64,000 nt of DNA from assembly GCF_000423705.1 (NCBI RefSeq), contig NZ_KE384083.1, positions 496,001-560,000 of the forward strand, read 5' to 3'. The DNA is from Stappia stellulata DSM 5886 (lineage in GTDB: Bacteria; Pseudomonadota; Alphaproteobacteria; Rhizobiales; Stappiaceae). Shown here one piece after another: positions 16,729 through 25,035 of the stretch. A program made the translations under genes and the position numbers. The notes under the pieces were generated by a model. It was not told the origin of the DNA and did not search any database. It saw nothing but the letters and a program-made list of their open reading frames with translations. Each line of letters begins with the position of its first letter. The first letter of the stretch is position 1.

Positions 16729-18159
16729 TTACATCTCCCGTGTCGCAAGCGCGCGGACATCGGCAAGGCGGCCGGTCACAGCCGCAGCCGCCACCATGGC
16801 GGGGCTCATCAGGTGGGTTCGCCCGCCGCTGCCCTGCCGTCCCTCGAAATTGCGATTGGTGCTCGAGGCGCAGCGTTCGCCGGGCGCCAGGACATCGTCG
16901 TTCATGGCAAGGCACATCGAGCAGCCCGACTGGCGCCATTCGAACCCCGCCTCGATGAAGGCGCGGTCAAGCCCTTCCGCCTCCGCCGCCCGTCGCACGC
17001 TTGAGGAGCCGGGCGATACCATGGCGCGCACCCCCGGCGCCACGCTGCGCCCGCGCAGGATCCTGGCTGCAGCGCGCAGGTCGTCGAGCCGAGCATTCGT
17101 GCAGGAGCCGATGAACGCCCGGTCAATCGCGATATCCTCGTAACGGGTGCCCGGCTCAAGACCCATGTAATCGAGCGCCCGGGCCGCATCGCCCCGCCGG
17201 TCCGCCGGCAGGCAAGCAGGGTCGGGCACGGCGTCATCGATCGCGCCCGACTGGTCCGGACTTGTGCCCCAGGTGACCATCGGCGCGATCTCGCCGGCGC
17301 AAAGATCGACCTCACGGTCGAAGACGGCGTCGGGATCGCTGGCAAGCGCCCGCCAGACGGGTTTCGCGCGCTCAAGCATCTCCGTCGACGGTGCACGCGA
17401 ACGCCCGGCGATATAGTCGAACACCTTGTCGTCGGGCGCCATCAGCGCGACCCGCGCGCCGCATTCCACCGACATGTTGCAGATCGTCATCCGCCCTTCC
17501 ACGTCCAGCGCGCCGATTGCCTCGCCGACGAATTCCAGCGCATGGCCGGCCGCCCCGTCGGCGCCGATCTTGCGGATCAGCGCCATCACGAGATCCTTTG
17601 CGGTAACGCCCAGCGGCAGATCGCCGACCACCCTGACGCGCATCGTCTTCAAACGCGTATAGGTAACCGTCTGGGTCGCCAGAAGGTGCTCGATATCAGA
17701 GGTGCCGATACCGAAACCAACCGTTCCGAAGGCGCCATAGGTCGCCGTATGGCTGTCGCCCGCCGCAATGACCAGGCCGGGGAGAACCCAGCCAAGTTCC
17801 GGAAGGACGACATGCTCGATCCCCTGACGCGGGTCCAGGACATCGAACATCTCGATCCCGAAATCGCGCCCGTTCTCGGCGAAATACGCGATTTGCCGTT
17901 GCGCATCGGCATCGCCGACCGAGGCACCGCGATCCGGTGCGGTGGAATTGACGTGGTCGACCACGCCAAGCGCCGCCTCCGCGCGCCAGACCCCGCGCCC
18001 CGCATCGCGCAGGCCGGTGAAAGCCTGCGGACTGGTGTATTCGTTCAAGACGGTGCGATCGACATAGAGAAGCAGTTGCGATCCGGGGCCGGCCCGGTCG
18101 TCCAGCGCCTGTATCTTGTGCCGGTCGATGATTTTGTCGTAGAGGGTCCGGGATCGCAT
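16729..18159 (-). CDS. leuC: 3-isopropylmalate dehydratase large subunit-like protein (4Fe-4S)
   Basis: 476 aa, first gene of the operon. Aconitase-family large subunit: N-terminal TLYDKIIDRHKI and TSPQAFTGLRDAGRGVW; Fe-S ligands in FIGSCTNARLDDLRAAARIL and SGCSMCLAMNDD; the NRNFEGRQGSGGRTHLMSP terminal motif is intact. The usual DHNVPT substrate motif appears as VDHVNSTAPDRG, a departure suggesting a divergent paralogue. I set the start at 18159 (MRSRTLYDK), where homology begins; the frame is open 273 nt further upstream but runs into the divergent LysR gene. Probably controlled by that LysR regulator. Confidence 0.87.
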   Translation of the reverse strand: MRSRTLYDKIIDRHKIQALDDRAGPGSQLLLYVDRTVLNEYTSPQAFTGLRDAGRGVWRAEAALGVVDHVNSTAPDRGASVGDADAQRQIAYFAENGRDFGIEMFDVLDPRQGIEHVVLPELGWVLPGLVIAAGDSHTATYGAFGTVGFGIGTSDIEHLLATQTVTYTRLKTMRVRVVGDLPLGVTAKDLVMALIRKIGADGAAGHALEFVGEAIGALDVEGRMTICNMSVECGARVALMAPDDKVFDYIAGRSRAPSTEMLERAKPVWRALASDPDAVFDREVDLCAGEIAPMVTWGTSPDQSGAIDDAVPDPACLPADRRGDAARALDYMGLEPGTRYEDIAIDRAFIGSCTNARLDDLRAAARILRGRSVAPGVRAMVSPGSSSVRRAAEAEGLDRAFIEAGFEWRQSGCSMCLAMNDDVLAPGERCASSTNRNFEGRQGSGGRTHLMSPAMVAAAAVTGRLADVRALATREM

Positions 18160-18231
18160 TTCGAAAACGCTCCTTGTTTCGCTGCCGCACCCTAATCTGC
18201 CGGGACGCGCGTCAGCCAATGCCGGTTGGCG

Positions 18232-18241
18232 ATCAATTGAT
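18232..18241. promoter_or_regulatory. Palindrome in the leuC/LysR divergent promoter
   Basis: ATCAATTGAT is a perfect 10-base palindrome, 28 bp before the LysR start and 73 bp before leuC. Its position between a LysR gene and its divergent target fits a LysR operator, but it is short and untested. Confidence 0.35.
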
Positions 18242-18268
18242 GCAACGGACGGCGGGAAGACACCGACG

Positions 18269-19189
18269 ATGGAGACCAACTGGCTGGAAGACTTCCTGAA
18301 GCTCGCCGAGGAGGGCAACTTCTCGCGCGCGGCCGAGGCACGAAATTCCAGCCAGCCGGCGTTCAGCCGCCGGATTCGCGGTCTGGAGGACTGGGTCGGC
18401 ACACGGCTCATCGACCGTGACACCCACCGCATTGCCCTGACGGAGGCCGGAGAGACCTTTCACGCCGTGGCCGAGGACGTGCTGCGCCGGCTCGCACAAG
18501 GCCGCGACCAGACCCGCGAAGTCGGCGGCGCGGAAGCCGGGACCTTGCGCTTCGCCGCGACCCATGCGCTGTCCCTGACCTTTTTTCCCGACTGGTTGCG
18601 CGAATATGGCGACACCCCGGAACTGGCGACCGTCAGCTTGCTGGCCGACAACATGCTCGGCTGCGAGAAAATCATGCTGGCGGGCAAGGCCGATTTTCTT
18701 CTCTGCCACCACCATCCCACGTCGCACCACCGGCTGGACCCGGGCGTCTTCTGCTCGATCCGCCTCGGCGCAGACCGGCTGATCCCCGTTTGCGTGCCGG
18801 AGACGGATGGAAAACCCCGTTTCGCCCTTCCCGGCGACGCGCAGGAACCGCTGCCCTACCTTGCGTATGACGACCGCTCGGGAATGGGCCGGATTCTCGC
18901 CGCGGCCCAGGTCATCTCCGAACGACGCGCGGCCCTTCGGCCCGTTTTTCGCTCGCATCTTGCAACGGCGCTGTTGCGGATGGCACGCGACGGCAAGGGG
19001 ATCGCCTGGGCGCCGCACAGCCTGTGCGCTCCCGATCTCGCGCGCGGACGACTTGTCCGTGCCGGGGGCGAAAACTGGGACGTGCCGATGGAAATCCTTC
19101 TGTTGCGCCCGCGAGGCCGACAGGGCCACGCCGTCGAGACGTTCTGGAGCCGCGCGGTTGCCGCCGCCGGAGAGCAACAGGAGACGTGA
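18269..19189 (+). CDS. LysR-family regulator divergent from leuCD-hydrolase operon
   Basis: 306 aa. N-terminal winged helix-turn-helix (WLEDFLKLAEEGNFSRAAEA, SSQPAFSRRIRGLEDWVGT at residues about 4-45), then a LysR-type ligand-binding domain (GTLRFAATHALSLTFFPDWL and onward). Divergent orientation from leuC with a 109-bp shared promoter is the classical LysR arrangement, so control of leuC-leuD-hydrolase is likely. The ligand is unknown; a dicarboxylate related to the pathway is a reasonable guess only. The start ATG at 18269 is at the family's usual distance from the HTH. Confidence 0.88.
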   Translation: METNWLEDFLKLAEEGNFSRAAEARNSSQPAFSRRIRGLEDWVGTRLIDRDTHRIALTEAGETFHAVAEDVLRRLAQGRDQTREVGGAEAGTLRFAATHALSLTFFPDWLREYGDTPELATVSLLADNMLGCEKIMLAGKADFLLCHHHPTSHHRLDPGVFCSIRLGADRLIPVCVPETDGKPRFALPGDAQEPLPYLAYDDRSGMGRILAAAQVISERRAALRPVFRSHLATALLRMARDGKGIAWAPHSLCAPDLARGRLVRAGGENWDVPMEILLLRPRGRQGHAVETFWSRAVAAAGEQQET

Positions 19190-19389
19190 GGCCTGCGAGC
19201 GCGCTTTCTCACACGCGCGCGTTCACCTGAAAAAACCGGCAGGCACAGGGATCCCGCACTCATCCACAGCCGGGATCGTTTTCCGTTGGACGACAGGGTT
19301 GCGGAGGCGCGGGCGTGGTGATATTAACCCGCGACGCTTCAGAGAGACGCCGCCTTCCCGGGACGGAAAATCGCCTCTGACAGCGATAT

Positions 19390-19466
19390 CGGAGTGTAGC
19401 GCAGCCTGGTAGCGCACCTCGTTCGGGACGAGGGGGTCGCAGGTTCAAATCCTGCCACTCCGACCA
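19390..19466 (+). tRNA. tRNA-Pro (anticodon CGG), CCA encoded
   Basis: The 77-nt cloverleaf starts CGGAGTG and ends CACTCCG-A-CCA. The anticodon stem CCTCG/CGAGG encloses loop TTCGGGA, giving anticodon CGG. The T-arm has GGTTCAAATCC. It stands alone, about 1.1 kb left of the photosynthesis cluster. Confidence 0.95.
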
Positions 19467-19614
19467 TTCTTTTCCAATGATGCCGACCATTGATGGTGAC
19501 TTGCTGCGCGGCTCCGGCTGCGTGCGGCGCGGTCACAGTCCCCTGTCTGGAACGCACGATTGCCGGAAGACCCGACCGGCATCGGCGGATCGGCGCAACA
19601 GCCGCCACATGCCG

Positions 19615-20196
19615 TCAGCGGGGGGCAGCACCTTCATCGGTCATCCTGTCAGCGCCCTGCTCCGCGGCAATCTCGCCGAGGCGCCTGTCCAGCCGGTCCG
19701 GCGGACGGCGCGGGTCGTAATCGGGATTGAGGGACGACTTGTGGGCCCACTGCCGCAGGATCATCGCGGTCCAGACAGTCTCGACATCCGGGTGCCTTGC
19801 AAGGAGATCCCGGAGGTCGTCCAACCGGTCAAATCCGGCGGCCTGCACAAGAAGCGTCATATCCGTACTGCCGGCGATCGACCAGGCACCGATCAGTTCA
19901 GGCCAGCCCTGCACCGCGTCATGGATATGTTTGCAAAACGGGCGCTTCAACTTCATGTGAAAGAAGGCGGCCTCGGCAGGCTCCCGGCCACCCCTCTCGT
20001 CCGCCAGCTTGATCGTGAACCTTTCGATAACGCCACGCCGGACCAAACCGTCGATCCGGTTCTTGACCGTCATCCGCGACACGTCGAGCAGCCCTGCAAG
20101 TTCGGTGTTGGAACGCCGGGCGTCCTGAGTCAGCAGCTGAACAAGCTTCCGATCCAGTTCTGAAAGGGGCCGGTCGGAAACCTCCGCGTCCTTCAT
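19615..20196 (-). CDS. Lrp/AsnC-family transcriptional regulator
   Basis: 193 aa from the ATG at 20196 (MKDAEVSDRPL). Residues about 10-60 form the winged HTH (LSELDRKLVQLLTQDARRSN, then ELAGLLDVSRMTVKNRIDGL). A RAM/AsnC ligand-binding domain follows (PELIGAWSIAGSTDMTLLVQ, DVETVWTAMILRQW), with a C-terminal Arg/Asp-rich tail. It usually binds an amino acid and regulates its metabolism or transport; no such target gene is adjacent. Fifteen extra in-frame codons upstream (from 20241) are possible but lack conservation. It is the last flanking gene before the photosynthesis cluster. Confidence 0.85.
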   Translation of the reverse strand: MKDAEVSDRPLSELDRKLVQLLTQDARRSNTELAGLLDVSRMTVKNRIDGLVRRGVIERFTIKLADERGGREPAEAAFFHMKLKRPFCKHIHDAVQGWPELIGAWSIAGSTDMTLLVQAAGFDRLDDLRDLLARHPDVETVWTAMILRQWAHKSSLNPDYDPRRPPDRLDRRLGEIAAEQGADRMTDEGAAPR

Positions 20197-20380
20197 GCAA
20201 ACCTCACGACGACACTGCAATTCATGTGTGCAGCCTCGCAATATGCAACCTTCCTGTCAATTCGATCTGTTCTCATTGGCGTTTTGTCCGGCTATTCATT
20301 TCAAAGGACGGAACGGCGAAGAACATAAATAGAATTATGAAAATACAAATTTTACCTCAATTACTTACGGGAACAGGATA

Positions 20381-20578
20381 ATGACTTTCTCGAACCGAGA
20401 GTTTCTTACCTTTTCGGTAAAGGTCAATCGACATATATTTGAAGGCAATCTTGACGGCGCCTTGCGCCTGATCGGAGATTACATGCTGGCGAACGACCTG
20501 ACCGCCTCGATCGAAACGGTGGTAACCATCCCCCTGGACGACCGGACAAACACCCCTCCTGCGTCGTCCCCCCAGTAA
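20381..20578 (+). CDS. Small hypothetical protein (65 aa) next to the photosynthesis cluster
   Basis: Soluble, no membrane segment or Cys motif. The sequence suggests an amphipathic alpha/beta peptide (EFLTFSVKVNRHIFEGNLDG, ALRLIGDYMLANDLTASIET) with a short Pro/Ser tail. GGGAACAGG upstream can act as RBS, and an AT-rich stretch (20320-20360) could be its promoter. No family recognised. It converges with the AerR-like gene, 25 bp away. Real gene probable but unproven. Confidence 0.45.
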   Translation: MTFSNREFLTFSVKVNRHIFEGNLDGALRLIGDYMLANDLTASIETVVTIPLDDRTNTPPASSPQ

Positions 20579-20603
20579 GGATGCCGGTGCCGACGAAGCC
20601 GCG

Positions 20604-21560
20604 TTAACCGCTGAGCACGTTGAACCCGACGGCCCGATTGGCGAGCGCCACCCCTTCCAGCGCATCGGTCGCAAAGAAATCCGCGCCGATCCCTGTGAAG
20701 GCTTCGGGCGCGGCAAGCACTCCGGCACCGCCAATACAGACATGGAGGGCAGAGTTGAGAGAGGCCGCACGGGCCCGATCAATGGCAATCGCCACGTCGC
20801 CGACGATGGAGGTGATGCCAACGGACAGGCCGAACACGTCGAAATGGTCGCGCTTCAGCTCCTGAAAGCAGCTGTCGAGATGCCCGCCATCGCCGCCGCG
20901 CTGCACGCGCCATCCGGACTGACGGAAAACGGTCTCCACGATCTGCAGCCCAAGCGCATGATTGTCACCGGGCATGCGTGCAAGCAGCAAACGCGCCTCC
21001 GCGTCACCGGGATGCAGGGCGTCGCTCTCTTCCCGCATGAGATGGCGCTCGACATAGGCCTGGGAAATGCTGTTGAAGGCCAACGCGATGCGCCCCGATG
21101 CAAGGGTGATCTCGACAAAGCTCGCCTCCTCGCGCGACCAGCGCCCCCGCACGCAGACACATACAGGCATCAGGACCTGGCTGTAGACTTCCAGAAACGG
21201 CCGGTTCCGGTCCAGGATTTCCGCGATGATGGCCTCTAGCCGTATCTCCTGCTCGGAGAAGATCGCGCGGATCAGCGCGGAAACCACGGGCGCCCACGCC
21301 CCGTCGATGCCGCTCGCCGGATCGGACAATGCGGCGACCACCGACGCGGGATCCCCCGGGCCGGAATTACGCCGGATCATCTCCGCGGTCACGGTTCCCT
21401 CGATGGCCCGCCTCAGCAACCTCGAGTTGTTGCCATGGTCGTTGTTGCGATTGTCTTGCTTCCGACGATCCGCCGCCCCACCCGCAGACTTTCCGCCCGT
21501 CTCAATGGTTTTACAGGCAATTGCATCACGGCCGTCCGAAGAGATCGGGTACTCGGCCAT
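20604..21560 (-). CDS. AerR/PpaA-like B12-binding photosynthesis regulator (paralogue 1)
   Basis: 318 aa from ATG 21560, chosen for a strong GGGAGGA RBS; an in-frame ATG at 21608 is weaker. The central helical part contains the W..EEASFVEITLASGRIALAFN block. The C-terminal domain is a cobalamin-binding Rossmann-like fold with the motif GDNHALGLQIVETVFRQSGW, which matches the H-x-x-G-L of AerR/PpaA (SCHIC domain), followed by DVFGLSVGI and CIGGAGVLA. In purple bacteria AerR binds B12 and relieves PpsR/CrtJ repression. It lies directly downstream of dxs, same strand, 147 bp apart. The family is clear; whether it acts on PpsR is inference. A second member starts at the right edge. Confidence 0.8.
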   Translation of the reverse strand: MAEYPISSDGRDAIACKTIETGGKSAGGAADRRKQDNRNNDHGNNSRLLRRAIEGTVTAEMIRRNSGPGDPASVVAALSDPASGIDGAWAPVVSALIRAIFSEQEIRLEAIIAEILDRNRPFLEVYSQVLMPVCVCVRGRWSREEASFVEITLASGRIALAFNSISQAYVERHLMREESDALHPGDAEARLLLARMPGDNHALGLQIVETVFRQSGWRVQRGGDGGHLDSCFQELKRDHFDVFGLSVGITSIVGDVAIAIDRARAASLNSALHVCIGGAGVLAAPEAFTGIGADFFATDALEGVALANRAVGFNVLSG

Positions 21561-21667
21561 TGCTCCTCCCAAGGAGGACAAATGCTTAAAAAACATCCTC
21601 CAGCCCAAATCCTGTGCTCAAAAGCCAGACCGCACAAGTTTGGAATCGGAACATATACGCGCAGTTT

Positions 21668-21684
21668 GTTTCCCAAAGGGAAAC
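21668..21684. repeat. Perfect inverted repeat between dxs and the AerR-like gene
   Basis: GTTTCCC-AAA-GGGAAAC. There is no T-tract on the minus strand beyond it, so it is a poor terminator for dxs. It could be a weak hairpin or an operator upstream of the AerR-like gene (about 108 bp before its start). Confidence 0.4.
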
Positions 21685-21707
21685 GCAAAAACGGGCAACA
21701 AATACAT

Positions 21708-23660
21708 TCAAAGTACAGAAAACACTCTTTGGTCGCGTGTGGATTCCGATCCACTCGCGCGGGCCACTGCATCCAGGGCCTTGCACACGATGTGGCGGGC
21801 ATTCAACCCGGCCGCCTCATACATCGCCTCCGGGGAAGCCTGGGCGATAAAGCTGTCCGGCAGGGTCATGCAGCGCACGGCAATGCGTCCGTCGAGCGCG
21901 CCTTCTTCCGCCAACGCCTGCAACACCATTGCCCCGAAACCACCGCTGGCCCCCTCCTCGATCGTCACAAGCACGTCGTGCTCGGCTACGAGATCCTTGA
22001 TGAGATCGAGATCCAGCGGCTTGGCGAAGCGCGCATCGGCGACAGTCGTCGAAAGCCCGCGCTGGTCCAGTCGCCTGGCAGCGATGAGGCATTGCTCCAG
22101 CCTTGCGCCAAAGGACAGGAGCGCAATCGTGCGCCCCTCCCGCACAATGCGCCCCTTGCCGATGGCAAGCGGTACGCCTGCCTTCGGCAGCGCGACACCG
22201 GTCCCCGATCCGCGCGGATAGCGAAAGGCGACAGGCCCGTCGTCGTGGCGCGCGGCGGTCGCAACCATGTCCATCAGTTCCGCCTCGTCGGCCGCAGCCA
22301 TGACCGTGAACCCCGGCAGGTTGGCAAGATATCCGACATCGAACGCGCCCGCGTGGGTGGGCCCGTCGGCCCCGACGAGGCCGGCTCGGTCGATGGCGAA
22401 GCGGACCGGCAGCCCCTGAAGGGCCACATCGTGAACGATCTGGTCGTAGCCGCGTTGCAGGAAGGTGGAGTAGATCGCGCAGAACGGACGCAGGCCGCTT
22501 GCGGCCAGGCCGGCCGCAAAAGTCACCGCGTGCTGTTCGGCGATACCGACGTCGAAGGCGCGCTCGGGAAAGGCCCTGGCGAAAAGATCGATGCCGGTTC
22601 CGCCCGGCATGGCTGCGGTGATCCCCACGATACGCTCATCGCGTTCGGCTTCCGCCACCAGACTTGCCCCGAAGACCTTCGTGTAGCTCGGCGGCGCGGG
22701 TTTCGACGCCGCCTGCTGTCCGGTTGCGGGGTCGAACTTCGAGACGCCGTGATACTTGTCCCGGGCGGTTTCGGCCGGGCGATAGCCGGCGCCCTTCTTG
22801 GTGACCGCATGCAGAAGAACCGGACCGTCGGCATTGTCCCGCAGGGTCCGAAGGATGCGCAGAAGGTCCTTCACGTCGTGCCCGTCGACCGGCCCCACGT
22901 AGCAAAAGCCAAGGTGATCGAACATGGTGTAGCCGGACATCAGCCCCTTGGCCAGATGACGCGCCCGCTCCGCCCCCTCGCGGAACGGGGCCGGCAGCTG
23001 GGCGGCCGCCTGCTTTACCAGGGCCTTGAAGTCCTTCACCGGCCGACCGGCGCAAAGCCCGGTCAGATAGGTCGACAATGCCCCGACCGGCGGGGCGATC
23101 GACATGTCGTTGTCGTTCAGGATGACGATCATGCGCTTTCCGGCCGCGCCGGCGTTGTTCATCGCCTCATAGGCCATGCCGGCCGACATGGCGCCATCGC
23201 CGACGACGCAGATCACGTCGCCGACATCCGCGCCGAGATCGCGCGCCGTCGCAAAGCCGAGACCGGCGGAGATCGACGTGGAGGAATGCGCCGCGCCGAA
23301 CGGGTCATAGGCGCTCTCGCTGCGCTTGGTGAAGCCGCTCAGCCCCCCTTCCTGGCGCAGCGTCGGCATCCGGTCGCGCCGGCCGGTCAGGATCTTGTGC
23401 GGATAACATTGATGCCCGACGTCCCAGATCAGCTTGTCGCGCGGCGTATCGAACACGGCATGGATCGCCACCGTCAGTTCGACGACGCCAAGGCTTGACC
23501 CGAGATGCCCGCCGGTGCGCGCAACCGAATTGATCGTCTCGCAGCGCAATTCGCGCGCCAGAACCGCCAGTTCACCGTCACTCAGCGACTTGAGATCATC
23601 CGGTGAGGATACCCGGTCCAGCAACGGTGTCGGTGCGTTGACGTCGGTTCCGGTGACCAT
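21708..23660 (-). CDS. dxs: 1-deoxy-D-xylulose-5-phosphate synthase
   Basis: 650 aa. It condenses pyruvate with glyceraldehyde-3-phosphate, the first and usually limiting step of the MEP isoprenoid pathway. TPP-binding motif [19 protein letters not shown] near residue 150; N-terminal [18 protein letters not shown] and [17 protein letters not shown]; transketolase central domain with [15 protein letters not shown] and [17 protein letters not shown]. Start set at 23660 (MVTGTDVN), after an AGAGGGA RBS. Here it feeds C5 units to the crt genes and the bacteriochlorophyll phytyl/geranylgeranyl tail. It is divergent from bchI, and two PpsR-type boxes lie 128-170 bp upstream of its start. It may be a second, photosynthesis-specific dxs copy. 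Confidence 0.95.
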   Translation of the reverse strand: MVTGTDVNAPTPLLDRVSSPDDLKSLSDGELAVLARELRCETINSVARTGGHLGSSLGVVELTVAIHAVFDTPRDKLIWDVGHQCYPHKILTGRRDRMPTLRQEGGLSGFTKRSESAYDPFGAAHSSTSISAGLGFATARDLGADVGDVICVVGDGAMSAGMAYEAMNNAGAAGKRMIVILNDNDMSIAPPVGALSTYLTGLCAGRPVKDFKALVKQAAAQLPAPFREGAERARHLAKGLMSGYTMFDHLGFCYVGPVDGHDVKDLLRILRTLRDNADGPVLLHAVTKKGAGYRPAETARDKYHGVSKFDPATGQQAASKPAPPSYTKVFGASLVAEAERDERIVGITAAMPGGTGIDLFARAFPERAFDVGIAEQHAVTFAAGLAASGLRPFCAIYSTFLQRGYDQIVHDVALQGLPVRFAIDRAGLVGADGPTHAGAFDVGYLANLPGFTVMAAADEAELMDMVATAARHDDGPVAFRYPRGSGTGVALPKAGVPLAIGKGRIVREGRTIALLSFGARLEQCLIAARRLDQRGLSTTVADARFAKPLDLDLIKDLVAEHDVLVTIEEGASGGFGAMVLQALAEEGALDGRIAVRCMTLPDSFIAQASPEAMYEAAGLNARHIVCKALDAVARASGSESTRDQRVFSVL

Positions 23661-23787
23661 GATGGATCCCTCTTGTGCATCCCGGATCGCGCGTTGACCG
23701 GGCATCGATCTCGCCGGGCGACAGCGGATCCCGATCGGGCCTCTGGCGCCTGCCTCCGCATTGCATCTTCAACCGCACACCCAAGTT

Positions 23788-23805
23788 TGTAAACTTATTT
23801 TTACA
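23788..23805. promoter_or_regulatory. PpsR/CrtJ-type box 1 (dxs/bchI)
   Basis: TGT-N12-ACA exactly as in the PpsR/CrtJ consensus, with an AT-rich centre (TGTAAACTTATTTTTACA). It lies in the dxs-bchI divergent promoter on the dxs side. Confidence 0.75.
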
Positions 23806-23812
23806 CATTTTG

Positions 23813-23830
23813 TGTCCAATATAAATTACA
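23813..23830. promoter_or_regulatory. PpsR/CrtJ-type box 2 (dxs/bchI)
   Basis: Second exact TGT-N12-ACA (TGTCCAATATAAATTACA), 7 bp from box 1, forming the paired arrangement needed for cooperative PpsR binding. Confidence 0.75.
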
Positions 23831-23922
23831 CTCCCGGTTTCGCCATGCCGGCAAAGGCCCGTGCGTGAGCGTCGCCCCCGCACTCACAAGTTTGCCAAGT
23901 CCGATTGCAATTGCCGAAAAAG

Positions 23923-23940
23923 TGTCTAATCTGATTGACA
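23923..23940. promoter_or_regulatory. PpsR/CrtJ-type box 3 (bchI proximal)
   Basis: Exact TGT-N12-ACA (TGTCTAATCTGATTGACA), ending 42 bp before the bchI start, in the position expected for promoter occlusion. Confidence 0.75.
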
Positions 23941-23946
23941 GTATGT

Positions 23947-23964
23947 CGTAACTTTAAATTTACA
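23947..23964. promoter_or_regulatory. Degenerate PpsR/CrtJ box 4 (bchI proximal)
   Basis: CGT-N12-ACA, one base off the palindrome, 6 bp after box 3. Probably the weaker partner of a site pair. Confidence 0.5.
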
Positions 23965-23982
23965 CTTCCCGGGAGAAACCGC

Positions 23983-25035
23983 ATGTCTCCGCCATTCCCC
24001 TTCTCCGCCATTGTTGGACAGGACGAACTGAAGGACGCGCTGCTTCTGGCCGCCGTCGATCCCTCCCTTGGCGGGGTCCTGGTGTTCGGCGACCGCGGAA
24101 CGGGGAAATCGACGGCCGTGCGCGCGCTTGCAGCGCTCCTCCCCGACATTCGGGCGCGCAAGGGATGCGCCTTCAACTGCGATCCGGCGCAGCCTGCCGG
24201 GATCTGTCCGGTCTGCACCGGCGTTTTGCCCCGCGCCGCCGGGGCAAAGCGCCCGGCAATCGAGAAACGCCGCACGCCCGTGGTCGACCTTCCGCTGGGG
24301 GCGACCGAGGATCGCGTCTGCGGAACGCTTGACCTCGAAAAGGCCCTGACGTCGGGCGAGAAGGCCTTTGAACCGGGGCTGCTGGCACGCGCCAATCGCG
24401 GGTTTCTCTACATCGACGAGGTCAATCTCCTGGAAGACCATCTGGTCGACCTGTTGCTCGACGTGGCCGCCTCGGGAACCAATGTCGTCGAGCGCGAGGG
24501 TCTGAGCATTCGCCATCCGGCCCGGTTCGTTCTCGTGGGAAGCGGCAATCCGGAGGAAGGCGAGCTGCGTCCGCAACTGCTCGACCGTTTCGGCCTGTCT
24601 CTCGACGTATCGGCCCCGCGCGACATTCAGCAGCGCGTCGAGGTCATCCGCCGGCGCGAGGCCTACGACCGCAACCCCGAAGCCTTTGTGGCGGACTGGG
24701 CAGCGCGAGATGCAAAGATCACGGCGCGCATTCGCAAGTCGGCCGCGAAGCTGGCAAAAATGGAAACGCCGACGTCCGTGTTCGAGCTTGCCGCCACCTT
24801 GTGCCTGCGGCTCGGCGTGGACGGTTTGCGGGGGGAACTCACGCTGATCCGCGCGGCACGCGCGCGCGCCGCGCTTTCAGGCAAGCGCGAACCGGGAACC
24901 GCCGACGTCGTCGCGGTCGCCCCGATGGCGCTTCGACACCGCCTGCGCCGTGACCCGCTCGACGAGGCCGGATCGGCCGCGCGTGTGGAACGTGCCGTCG
25001 ACGAAGTGTCCTTCGGAGTGGCGGGCCATGCCTGA
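23983..25035 (+). CDS. bchI: Magnesium chelatase ATPase subunit I
   Basis: 350 aa AAA+ ATPase that works with BchD and BchH to insert Mg2+ into protoporphyrin IX. Walker A is GDRGTGKST near residue 42 ([20 protein letters not shown]). The chelatase-specific insertion with Cys pairs follows ([17 protein letters not shown]). Walker B is [17 protein letters not shown], sensor 1 is [22 protein letters not shown], and the C-terminal helical lid follows. The ATG at 23983 has a GGGAGA RBS. First gene of bchI-bchD-bchO-crtI-crtB; in many Rhodobacter-like clusters crtA precedes bchI, but here it does not. Likely PpsR-controlled through the boxes upstream. Confidence 0.97.
   Translation: MSPPFPFSAIVGQDELKDALLLAAVDPSLGGVLVFGDRGTGKSTAVRALAALLPDIRARKGCAFNCDPAQPAGICPVCTGVLPRAAGAKRPAIEKRRTPVVDLPLGATEDRVCGTLDLEKALTSGEKAFEPGLLARANRGFLYIDEVNLLEDHLVDLLLDVAASGTNVVEREGLSIRHPARFVLVGSGNPEEGELRPQLLDRFGLSLDVSAPRDIQQRVEVIRRREAYDRNPEAFVADWAARDAKITARIRKSAAKLAKMETPTSVFELAATLCLRLGVDGLRGELTLIRAARARAALSGKREPGTADVVAVAPMALRHRLRRDPLDEAGSAARVERAVDEVSFGVAGHA

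Noticed and set aside
21668-21684. Rho-independent terminator for dxs
   Set aside because: The GTTTCCC/GGGAAAC stem lacks a T-tract in the dxs direction, so it is listed only as an inverted repeat.
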